Source: Lates calcarifer
Taxonomy: Eukaryota > Chordata > Actinopteri > Centropomidae
Length of the DNA stretch: 64,000 bases
Assembly (NCBI RefSeq): GCF_001640805.2
Contig: NC_066835.1
Location: 21,644,182 to 21,708,181 of the forward strand
Direction of reading: 5' to 3'
Both the position numbers and the translations under genes were made by a program. Of the stretch, positions 50,263-61,177 are shown piece after piece (the stretch's first letter is position 1; each line of letters begins with the position of its first letter). The notes under the pieces were generated by a model. It was not told the origin of the DNA. It made no database searches and saw nothing but the letters and a program-made list of their open reading frames with translations.

Positions 50263-53200
50263 CTATTTCTCACACATCCAGGTCTTTGAATAATGATAAT
50301 AATCTAATTTTTTCAATTTTCCTTGTTGATCACAGCATACTGCACGGGACTCGTATGTGGAATATTTCACCCATCCTGTCGCCCAGAACCTGTGAGACAC
50401 GTAAAATATAGTTTTAACCTGAGCTGAAACTCCTGATTATTTTCACATTCAAATCAACTTGAATCTGACTTGAAATATTTCAGATATTTTCAGTGGTTTG
50501 TTTTTAGGGAATTTGCTGACACTTAAAACCATGAAGGATTCTGGGTATAAATCTGATCCCAGATGTTTTATGAAAACTAGAAACTGGACTCAGAGATGAC
50601 ATCCATCTATTGTTTCATTCTACTGAAAGCTGCTCACTCTGTTCATTCTCCAAAAACATTTTCTCTCCTCCTGGTCTGATTCCTGCTTTCTGACGCCACT
50701 GCACATGCTCAGTAGAGTCTGTCTGCCTGAGCTGGACTCAACCAGTGGTTTGAACAGTTTTTGAATCATGACTCTTTAAACTTGAGTCTTTGTTACTGGA
50801 CCTCATCACAGACTGCAGATGAGGAGAGTTCAAGTCCAGCTGTTCATTTCTTTCATTTGGTTCAGTATCTGCTGGTTGTTAATAAAACAAACAGTGATAA
50901 AACCATTTGAACATGTGTTACTGTCCTACCTGTTAACACATGCTTCTGTTAGTTACCAACAATGACTTTGATGGAAAAGTTCAGAAAAACAAATAAACTG
51001 TCTCACGTTTCAGTCAGTGGTGATCCATCCACCCATTCCCATTCCCATGTATATCCTGTTTTCTGCTTTGTTGTCAGACCAATCCAGGACTCTCCATTCC
51101 CATTCAGCTTTGAGACAAATTCCTAAAAGTTGACAAGAAACAATGATCATTACTCTGTTCATGATTCAGTATTTCTGTTGTAGTGAAGTCATTTTGTGAC
51201 CATGTCTGAAGGAAGAAGAAAATCTACTGCAGCTGTTTTGTTCCTCCATGAAGGAACTGCTTAAAGACTCAAAGAAAGAATCAAAATCAGCTCCTTGTGT
51301 AGATCAACCAGCTTCATTTGATCAGAATGTATTTATGACTAAACCACAACAGAGAAGTCAGCCTTAGAAACATGAATGTCCCTGACTGACTGACTGACTG
51401 ACTGACTGATGGAGTCTCACCATTGGTCCGTCAGCTGAGTGTTGGAGTGTCCCTATTGGCTGTTGCTCTTTCAGAATGAATTGGTTTATATTACATTATA
51501 AGAGCATGTTTACAGGCAGAGTTACCAACTAAGCACCTTTGTTGATAGATTTCCTGACGTTTCAGACCCTTTAACAACCTTTCTCGCAGTATTTACAGAA
51601 TGCAAATACAACGTGATGATGTCATGAATATGCTAATTAGCAGATTACATCATCTAGTGGTTTTTCGAGCAGCTTCAGCTCCCTTCCACTGAAAGCAGGT
51701 GTTTACAGCAGTTCCACAACAGTTTTCAAATGCGTTCTCAGTTTCTCTCATTGACCTTACACAGTCCAGTCATATTCTAGATTTTGACCTAGTCTTGTCA
51801 GAAGGAAAATCAACATGTTTTGAGGATTTCTCCAGACATTTAGAATTGTGTTTATTCATGTTTAAAGTCCTCATCACATGTTTTTCTGTAAATTCTCTGC
51901 CCCGTTAGATTCTGTTCATCCAGAAGTGGATAAATCAATAAAAAGTTCAGCAGTTTCTCTGATATCTTCCATCAGTTTCAGTATCAACAACTTTGATGTT
52001 TAATCAGACAAATAAATCCATCAGGGTCAGGACAGGAAGCAGGTCACAGACTGACAGCAGGTGAAAAACACATGGAACAGATCACTGGTAGTTACATCAA
52101 CCATCACACACACATTAACAAACACACTCACCTGTTCCTCTTTGCTGTTTATGATCACCAGATCAGCTCCTCTGCTCTGACAGTATCTCCTGCTCTCAGA
52201 CCAAGTTTTCTCCTCAGTGGATTTAAAGTAACAGCTGCATCCAAATCTCTTCCATCCATCAGGACACCTCTTCTCTTAATGTCAAACAAGTGTTTTAAAG
52301 ACAGATTTCATGTCAGTCAGTGTAAAAGTGATCAGATTTGTCATTTCACTGTTTAGTGTAAGATCTTTCTCTCCTGCCTCTTTTCCTTTTCAGGTCATTT
52401 ACTTTAGATTTTATACTTTCTACATTTACTTTGCTTCATATCCACATAGAAAAACTGTTTAACACCATAGAACAATTATACAGTGATTAAAAGTAGGGAC
52501 ACAGTAAAGTTATACCATGTGAATGGATACAAGTCTTTTCTCACCTTTAAGTTTCTCCTTCAGCCTCTTTACTTCATCCTGTAACTGACTGTGATTTTCA
52601 CTCAGTGTTTCATATCTGCTCTGTAACTGACTGATGTTGACTGTTGTGTGTTGAGAAAAACAACATGAGATAAAACATTAAAACAATATGAAAATATTTA
52701 TGCTCAGTAGTCATTGTGAAGTTGGACCCTTTGTATTATGATATTTTCTTATTTAGTTAAAAACCTTTCATACCTGAGAGTTGTCCCTGGAGCTGAGTGT
52801 AACTGTTGTTCAGGTCGTTGTATCTGGTCTGCAGCTGCTCTTTTTCCAAAGTGACTGAAACATCATGAGAAACAACAAAACAAGAAACAGAGCAAGAAAA
52901 TCAGTATCAGAACAATGAAGTTCCATCCTGTATATGATTAAATGTCACTGTCACACTTGTGAAGTGGAACTGAATGATGTGGTGTAGCTACTGTCCTTCA
53001 GCCTGCTGTGAGTAGAGCTCAGTGTGTGGTGACTAGTGTGTAACTGATGTACAAACACAAACAGGTCTGCAGCATGAAATCATTTCCTTAAAGAAGGTTT
53101 AATGTGGGAAATAAGACATTCAACATTTAGAGATAAAAATCCTCACAGCGTGTGATGATCCCAGCCAATATCAGCAGATACAGCACTCCCAGAGTCACTG

Positions 53201-53618
53201 GAGAAGCTCCTGAACACCTTCTTTTATCACCTGGAAGCTTCCTCTCAGTGTGTGGTTCTACAGAGGCAAAATACACAGAGAACACATTTGATAACAACTC
53301 AGACAAGTTCATCATGTTTGTTCTACAGTTACAGGAACAGATGATAATGTCATAAGTTCTCTGAAGACAGTCAAACTGAAAAGGTTAAAGATGCTGAAAA
53401 TACATTCTAAATTCCCACACACTAATTCTTGACATCAGCTTTTCTTTTGCAGTGTTCATGATTTCATACTCACCAGCTGTTTGTAAGCCAACATCAGTCT
53501 GCTGCTGTCCATCCTCAAACATCTCCACCTCACTTCTCTCTGTCTGTCTTCTGTCCTGTTGGACTCCTCTGACATGTTTCACCCTCAGATCTGACACAGG
53601 TTGAATATCTGTAGACAT
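50263..53618 (-). CDS. CTL-8: C-type lectin, first stalk exon acceptor lost
   Basis: Exons: 53474-53618 (tail), 53147-53257 (membrane), 52774-52863 (stalk, damaged), 52545-52640 (stalk), 52132-52274, 51007-51122 and 50263-50389 (CRD). In front of the 90-bp stalk exon, the other copies read CTCACCAG then ATGTTTC, but here a small deletion leaves CTCATG then ATGTTTC, so the AG acceptor is gone. Because the exon is phase 1-1, skipping it leaves an open 738-bp frame (245 residues). The first CRD exon has SESRRYCQSRG where the others have SESRTDCQ. The last CRD exon is the FWATGWVKYSTY / TWMCEK class. No EPN/QPD or WND. Confidence 0.8.
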
Positions 53619-53709
53619 CTTGATGGAGGAAAAAGCTCAAAACTCAACTGAACTTCTCTGTGACCAGTCTTCACTGCTGCTTTGTTTCTCTCTCAGTCAG
53701 GCAGCATAA

Positions 53710-53716
53710 AGGAAGT
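53710..53716 (+). promoter_or_regulatory. AGGAAGT (ETS/PU.1-like) upstream of CTL-8
   Basis: Lies 92 bp from the ATG. Context identical to CTL-6 and CTL-7. Confidence 0.45.
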
Positions 53717-54618
53717 AGCAGCAGGACAACCCACAACCACAGACACTTCAAACACATGTGACCAATGAAAACATTCAGTCTCCTGTCAGGTCAATTTTCT
53801 GTCTTCATGTTAATTGAAGGATGATGTGGTCCGTGCATTGGATTTGGAGAATATTTTAAATGCACTGAGAAATACAAGAGTTTTATTTCAAAAATTGATA
53901 ATTCATCTGTTCAAGGCTACATTCATGTCTGACCATGAGCTATAAATACATACAGAAAGACACAGAAGAGAGGGGCAGTTTTCTTTGACAGGAAATGTGA
54001 TGTGTGAAGTCAACAGTTATTTATGTTTTTCCTGGTAGAGGAACTAACTTCTTCAACACGTTCTACTCTTCACTGATCTGAATTTACTCAAGGTTGAAAA
54101 TCATCCTTACTGACACACACTGAGGGTCTTTGCTATTTACCCAATACAACTGCAATGATATTTTTATTCAGCTGCAGCACTGTGCACACATGTAAATAAA
54201 CCTGTCCAAGGCTGCACTGCAGCTGCATACAGTTGCAGTCTTTCCTCTACATCTGTCTGTCCTCTGTCTGTCCTGGATGAGTGCTGCAGGAGGTTGGTCA
54301 GACACAGAGAGGCTTTTTTTACATCTGCACAAACACCTGAGCATAAATCCCAAAGACACTGTTTGTATTTTCACCACACACTGGTGATATTTGATGAGTG
54401 TTGTGTTCAGTGACAGGTACATTATTCTCTCATAGGTAATATTATGGTTAATGTCTGATTCAGGTTAGACAGTTAACACTCCAGATTAAAGTCTGTGTAA
54501 AGCAGTAACACTAATGTGTTCTGAGTCAGTCACACCACAGAGAAATGTGCTATAAACCACTCAGCTAAATTTGAATGGAAATTTGAATGGAACGCCCACT
54601 CAGTGCAGCACAGTGACA

Positions 54619-54673
54619 GTTAGCAGCCTGTTAGCTCTCTGTTAGCATCCTGTTAGCTCTCTGCTAGCATCCT
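54619..54673. repeat. 11-bp minisatellite, 5 units
   Basis: Same array as at 44466, one of the shortest copies. Confidence 0.9.
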
Positions 54674-54888
54674 GTTCCGTACATGTTTGAGCTACCGCAG
54701 CTTTTTGTTTTTGTTGATCTCATGGCCTGTCCTCAAGGACTCAAGAAACAAGTTGCATTATTTATGCAGTCATATTAATGATGTTTATTAAAACAAAGTA
54801 TAAAGATGTTACACTGATACTAAACTGACTCTGTGATAATTAATTTGCGGGACAACAGCAAAGCAAGCTATCAAAACTTGAACTAGTA

Positions 54889-57800
54889 TAGAGGGAGAAG
54901 CACTGATGCTAACGCAGCGCTGCTATTTATAACAGTCACAGTTTCAGGGGCGGGGTTATGCTGAGGAAAAAAAAGGAACTTTTTCTAAATTCATAAAAGT
55001 TTGACATGTTCATCTACCACCCAGACTACGAATCATTTCCTTCTTGGATTCTTGGATCACCACATTAAAGACACTTCCTGCAGTGTCTTCACCAAAGTAA
55101 AGACAACCTGTCATTAACTTTTATTATATGAATTTTGTCAGACTCGTTCACATATAATGTTTAATTATTGTGTGGACGACTTCCAACCCCACTTCTCTGT
55201 CTACACTGTAGAGAACAGAGGGACAGTATCTGTTAAATGAAGATTATTGAACAGGAGACAAAGAGGGAACAAATGTACAAAAGTTCGATGACTGTGAGGC
55301 TCCTGCAGGAAGTTTCATTATTACATGTCTTTGGTCTGATTTGATAAAAAAAAATTAATCCTAACATCACACACCCCTCTGTCATCAATGACAGCAGGAA
55401 ATCTATTTCTCACACATCCAGGTCTTTGAATAATGATAATAATCTAATTTTTTCAATTTTCCTTGTTGATCACAGCATACTGCACGGGACTCGTATGTGG
55501 AATATTTCACCCATCCTGTCGCCCAGAACCTGTGAGACACATAAAATATAGTTTTAACCTGAGCTGAAACTCCTGATTATTTTCACATTCAAATCAACTT
55601 GAATCTGACTTGAAATATTTCAGATATTTTCAGTGGTTTGTTTTTAGGGAATTTGCTGACACTTAAAACCATGAAGGATTCTGGGTATAAATCTGATCCC
55701 AGATGTTTTATGAAAACTAGAAACTGGACTCAGAGATGACATCCATCTATTCTTTCATTCTACTGAAAGCTGCTCACTCTGTTCATTCTCCAAAAACATT
55801 TTCTCTCCTCCTGGTCTGATTCCTGCTTTCTGACCCCACTGCACATGCTCAGTAGAGTCTCTCTGCCTGAGCTGGACTCAACCAGTGGTTTGAACAGTTT
55901 TTGAATCATGACTCTTTAAACTTGAGTCTTTGTTACTGGACCTCATCACAGACTGCAGATGAGGAGAGTTCAAGTCCAGCTGTTCATTTCTTTCATTTGG
56001 TTCAGTATCTGCTGGTTGTTAATAAAACAAACACTGATAAAACCATTTGAACATGTGTTACTGTCCTACCTGTTAACACATGCTTCTGTTAGTTACCAAC
56101 AATGACTTTGATGGAAAAGTTCAGAAAAACAAATAAACTGTCTCACGTTTCAGTCAGTGGTGATCCATCCACCCATTCCCATGTATATCTTCTTGTTTTC
56201 TGCTTTGTTGTCAGACCAATCCAGGACTCTCCATTCCCATTCAGCTTTGAGACAAATTCCTAAAAGTTGACAAGAAACAATGATCATTACTCTGTTCATG
56301 ATTCAGTATTTCTGTTGTAGTGAAGTCATTTTGTGACCATGTCTGAAGGAAGAAGAAAATCTACTGCAGCTGTTTTGTTCCTCCATGAAGGAACTGCTTA
56401 AAGACTCAAAGAAAGAATCAAAATCAGCTCCTTGTGTAGATCAACCAGCTTCATTTGATCAGAATGTATTTATGACTAAACCACAACAGAGAAGTCAGCC
56501 TTAGAAACATGAATGTCCCTGACTGACTGACTGACTGACTGACTGATGGAGTCTCACCATTGGTCGGTCAGCTGAGTGTTGGAGTGTCCCTATTGGCTGT
56601 TGCTCTTTCAGAATGAATTGGTTTATATTACATTATAAGAGCATGTTTACAGGCAGAGTAACCAACTAAGCACCTTTGTTGATAGATTTCCTGACGTTTC
56701 AGACCCTTTAACAACCTTTCTTGCAGTATTTACAGAATGCAAATACAACATGATGATGTCATGAATATGCTAATTAGCAGATTACATCATCTAGTGGTTT
56801 TTCGAGCAGGCTTCAGCTCCCTTCCACTGAAAGCAGGTGTTTACAGCAGTTCCACAACAGTTTTCAAATGCGTTCTCAGTTTCTCTCATTGACCTTACAC
56901 AGTCCAGTCATATTCTAGATTTTGACCTAGTCTTGTCAGAAGGAAAATCAACATGTTTTGAGGATTTCTCCAGACATTTAGAATTGTGTTTATTCATGTT
57001 TAAAGTCCTCATCACATGTTTTTCTGTAAATTTTCTGCCCCGTTAGATTCTGTTCATCCAGAAGTGGATAAATCAATAAAAAGTTCAGCAGTTTCTCTGA
57101 TATCTTCCATCAGTTTCAGTATCAACAACTTTGATGTTTAATCAGACAAATAAATCCATCAGGGTCAGGACAGGAAGCAGGTCACAGACTGACAGCAGGT
57201 GAAAAACACATGGAACAGATCACTGGTAGTTACATCAACCATCACACACACATTAACAAACACACTCACCTGTTCCTCTTTGCTGTTTATGATCACCAGA
57301 TCAGCTCCTCTGCTCTGACAGTCTGTCCTGCTCTCAGACCAAGTTTTCTCCTCAGTGGATTTAAAGTAACAGCTGCATCCAAATCTCTTCCATCCATCAG
57401 GACAGCACTCCTCTTAATGTCAAACAAGTGTTTTAAAGACAGATTTCATGTCAGTCAGTGTAAAAGTGATCAGACTTGTCATTTCACTGTTTAGTGTAAG
57501 ATCTTTCTCTCCTGCCTCTTTTCCTTTTCAGGTCATTTACTTTAGATTTTATACTTTCTACATTTACTTTGCTTCATATCCACATAGAAAAACTGTTTAA
57601 CACCATGGAACAATTATACAGTGATTAAAAGTAGAGACACAGTAAAGTTATACCATGTGAATGGATACAAGTCTTTTCTCACCTTTAAGTTTCTCCTTCA
57701 GCCTCTTTACTTCAACCTGTAACTGAGTGTTGTTGCCTGCCATGTCTTGAGAAATAGAACAAGAATTAAAACAGTATGAAAACATTAATGTTTAGCAGAC

Positions 57801-57999
57801 AGTGTGGAGTTGGACCCTTTATATTATGATATTTTCTTATTTAGTTAAAAACCTTTCATACCTGAGAGTTGTTCCTGGAGCTGAGTGTAACTGTTGTTCA
57901 GGTCGTTGTATCTGGTCTGCAGCTGCTCTTTTTCCAAAGTGACTGAAACATCTGGTGAGAAACAACAAAACAAGAAACAGAGCAAGAAAATCAGCATCT
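54889..57999. repeat. Lectin repeat unit 5, partial (3' half of CTL-9)
   Basis: Near-identical to the matching part of units 1 to 4, up to the phrase AAGAAAATCAGCATC ending at about 57,999. After that the sequence becomes unrelated to them. Confidence 0.85.
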
Positions 58000-59716
58000 G
58001 CAGGAAAAAAAATAATATAAAAAATATGAGATATGTTGTAAGAAACACAACAAACCAAGAAACTGTGATAAGAATAAGGGATTATGTGGGACTAGTCATA
58101 TTACCACTAATAGTGTTTAATGATGTTTGGTGGAAAAGTGTCTTCAGTGTACTCTGTAGACATACAGTACTTGTATCAAGTTGTCACAGTGATCCAGTGT
58201 GTGAACTGGTTTAGTATTTGCTGCTCAGAATAAATGAGTATTTTATCTTACAACATGTGGACAGGACAATGACCCCAGCCATCATCAGGAGACACAGCAC
58301 TCCTACACACAGTGCAGCAGCTCTGTAAGGCCTGGTTTGAACTGGAGGAAGCTTCTGAGTCTGTGGTCCTACACAGACAAAGCACACAGAGCAGGTTTAT
58401 TAATAGAAAGCAACATGACCGCTGTTTTCATACTTTTCATTACCCATCGTTCTCCACTGTTATGGATGGAGGCTGACAACACATGGTCCATAGACAAAGG
58501 AGTGAAGCCAGGGTCCTTCACCTTTTCACACCTTGATGTAAAAACTACACATGGACTCATGATCACTGTGTGCCCTGGTTCCTGTGACGTTACCAGGTCA
58601 ACAAACCCAGCTGAGCTCCTCTCCTCACTCTGTTCCTCACTGCAGGAAACTGCAACATCTCTTTCCCTTGTCTTCACCCAGGCTGCAGGGACAGCCACTC
58701 CCTCTCTCACCACCCTACTCTGTATCATGCAGTATGAGGCCTGCTTGGACCAGACGGCTGCACTGAATTTTGACAGACACAGAGACTTAAGACAAAACAG
58801 CGCTCTGTAAAGGACCTTTTCCCTCCATGGACTTGGTAAAGTATTAGTGTTATATAGTGTTGGCAGGTTCATACAAACAGGACTGGAGGTACATCCAGTG
58901 TCTCTCTCTTGACCTTCACCTTTATCCTAACTGATCTGGCCTTAAACAAAGAAATACTTCTGTCTTAGCCTGCCCACATGCCATGTGGTTGGTCTCAGTA
59001 GCCATATTTGATTCCGCCATCTTGTGTATAGTTTCCTTTGTTTAAGCCTTGTGGTTATCTTTGAGTCTGACATATTGATGTAGGTTTGTAGATTCCTTTT
59101 TTTACCTTCCCTCCCAACCACAAGCTTCTTCTCTTGACTTTGTATTGACAAGTTAAAAAATTAACACATCCTGTCATGCTGGACGCCTCTTCTTCCTGTC
59201 ATGTAGTTACTCTTTTCACTCTGTTGTCAAGCTGTTGTTACCAGAGTTTATGCTTCCCCATATCAGAGAGATAACACAGATCAGTTAAATGTCACCATAA
59301 CCAACAGGAATGGAGTCCAAAACTAAAAAAGTAACAGCAACAGAACGACTGAACGATTCTGTCCTCGATACTCAGAGCTCTCTGGTTCCGCACTGTTTGT
59401 TCACAAAATGTAAATTTAATCCAATTAACAGCTGGAAACAGCTGCTAAACCCAAGAGTTGATACTGAACATGTAGTTACATAGAAACAAACAGAGATGTC
59501 TGATGGGCTTTATTGGAAAGCTGAGTGTAACAAACTGAACGGAGAACACTTACCTCCTTCCTGTGACTGTAAATCGGTGTGATCGTCTCCCATACGGTCC
59601 GTACTCTCGTAGATATTCACCTCCCTTTCCTCCCACTCTGCTCCATCTTCCTCCACCTTTCTGTTGTATCTCACCTTCTTTGATAAATCTGGTTTTGCAT
59701 AAATATCTGAGGACAT
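55403..59716 (-). CDS. CTL-9: C-type lectin, hybrid of array CRD and distinct tail
   Basis: Exons: 59554-59716 (tail), 58252-58368 (membrane), 57862-57951 and 57683-57745 (stalk), 57270-57412, 56147-56259 and 55403-55529 (CRD). They sum to 816 bp, 271 residues plus stop, with no lesion seen. The tail MSSDIYAKPDLSKKVRYNRK and NIYESTD carries three Tyr, which CTL-3, 6, 7 and 8 lack. The membrane exon (AAALCVGVLCLLMMAGVIVL) is also different, while stalk and CRD are almost the same as theirs. The first CRD exon reads [16 protein letters not shown]. The last is FWATGWVKYSTY, ending TWMCEK. The second CRD exon is 113 bp, having lost a WE repeat (WEWVDG, not WEWEWVDG). Confidence 0.87.
58369..59553 (-). 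other. CTL-9 intron 1
   Basis: No exon found. A phrase near 58,999-59,030 (GCCATATTTGATTCCGCCATC) resembles one I recall from a fish dispersed repeat. Two overlapping open frames of 157 and 167 codons on opposite strands (58337-58872) show no family features. Confidence 0.5.
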
Positions 59717-59915
59717 CTTGAAGGCACAGAGAAACCTGATCAGTAGCTCTACGTCACTTACTGCACCGTGTCGATCAGTTTCTCTGCTGCTGTGAAACTT
59801 TAATATGTTCTAGTGCAGTACGCTCTTCTAACTATTGTAGATATAAAATCAATATCATACAGTTATATTCTGAGGCTGCTGTCAGTTTCTTGGCCAGCCG
59901 TCTGTCTGAACATTG

Positions 59916-59922
59916 AGGAAGT
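59916..59922 (+). promoter_or_regulatory. AGGAAGT (ETS/PU.1-like) upstream of CTL-9
   Basis: Lies 200 bp from the ATG in a diverged flank. The AGGAAGTAGCA core is the same as in CTL-3 and CTL-6 to CTL-8. Confidence 0.4.
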
Positions 59923-60415
59923 AGCACCAAGAAAACTAACACATATACGCCCCTTTATTCATTTGACTCCGTGAATTAAAAAAAAAAACCTTGCAACAGC
60001 ACTTCTGTGGTTTTTTTCATTACTAATTATAGAACACTGTGTTGTCCAGTCTTTCCACTTCTAATAAACCTTTTGGACGAACTTTAAATCAAACAGAAAA
60101 TAAATCAGTTTTTTTCTTTGTTCAATAAAATAAGAGAGTTTGAAGATACAAGGTTTCCAATCAGCAACAACAGCATTATGTGTTAACAGATGCCCCCATG
60201 TAGACACAAAACCCACATTCAGTCACTCACACCCCACCCCCCACACCCATCACCCATGCCACCACCACAACACACAACAGATCAACAGCCCACATCAGGA
60301 AATGCTGCTGTCTCATTTATTTTTAGTCTTACAGAGAAACAACAGCCTGAAGTTAAGGTTTTACAGTTGATCAGTTAAAACAGATACTGTTTGTCTGAAT
60401 GTCAATCAAACATAA

Positions 60416-60700
60416 ACTGATCAGCCACAACATTAAAACCTCTGACAGGTGAAGTGAATAACACTGATTATCTTGTTCTAACGGCACCTGTCAAGAGGTG
60501 GGATATATTAGACAGCAGGTGAACAATCAGTTCTTGAAGTTGATTTTATCTGGAATCCGATCAAATTGGCAAGAGTCAGGATCTTTTTGACAAGGGACTA
60601 ATTGTGATGACTAGATGACTGGTGTGCAGTGGTCAGTACCAACCTAAAGTATTCTAAGGAAGGACAACTCTAATCAAGCACAGGCATCAATCCACGTCCA
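60416..60700 (+). mobile_element. Degraded Tc1-like DNA transposon fragment
   Basis: Phrases such as TGATCAGCCACAACATTAAA, GGTGGGATATATTAGACAGC, CAGTTCTTGAAGTTGAT, TTGACAAGGGACTAATTGTG and GCAGTGGTCAGTACC occur in order. They match my memory of a common fish Tc1-like element, covering its left end and the start of its transposase region. There are internal deletions and no open frame. The limits are approximate. Confidence 0.6.
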
Positions 60701-61177
60701 AATAACACAGTGAAGGCAGTCAGAAGCAAAGAACCAAGCAAAGAAGCACATCACAATAAAATATAACATTCTGTCAACTAAAAGGAGGAAAGACAGAGAC
60801 TAATGGGTTAATGAGACACAGTTAACACAACAAACTGGTGGGAAGTAAAACACACACAAGAAATTTCAAAATAAAACAGGAAATTACTACACACACTACA
60901 GCAGGAAGTCACACACAGGGTCAGCCTGTGACAGAAACATTCAGCAGACAGATTCTCAGAGCTCCTTCATGGACCACAGTGGCCACAAGGCTCTGAGAGT
61001 CAGTGTGTCTGCTTCTTCTGACTCTGTGTTATTTAGTAAAGTCTTGAACATTTTGGCCAGCAGGAGGTGTTTTGTACCTTTCATTTTCTTATGTTTGCCT
61101 CTATTGTGTACAGTCACTTTGACAGAGGTGCAGGAAGAGTTATCAGAAAAGAAGTGACATGCAGTGAGGGTCTTTAG

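Larger units (their letters stand above)
49749..54888. repeat. Lectin repeat unit 4 (CTL-8), 5.14 kb
   Basis: Bounded as for units 2 and 3. Confidence 0.9.
53619..55402. other. Spacer between CTL-8 and CTL-9
   Basis: Copy of the spacer with a 5-unit minisatellite (54619-54673) and - strand AATAAA at 55120-55125. Confidence 0.7.
59717..61177. other. Spacer between CTL-9 and CTL-10
   Basis: Unlike the other spacers. It contains a Tc1-like transposon relic at about 60,416-60,700 and a C/A-rich stretch at 60,220-60,290. No gene recognised. Confidence 0.65.

Noticed and set aside
58337..58872. Overlapping 157- and 167-codon open frames on opposite strands
   Set aside because: They lie mostly inside intron 1 of CTL-9 and overlap its membrane exon slightly. 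No domain, signal or splice logic, and not present in the other units.
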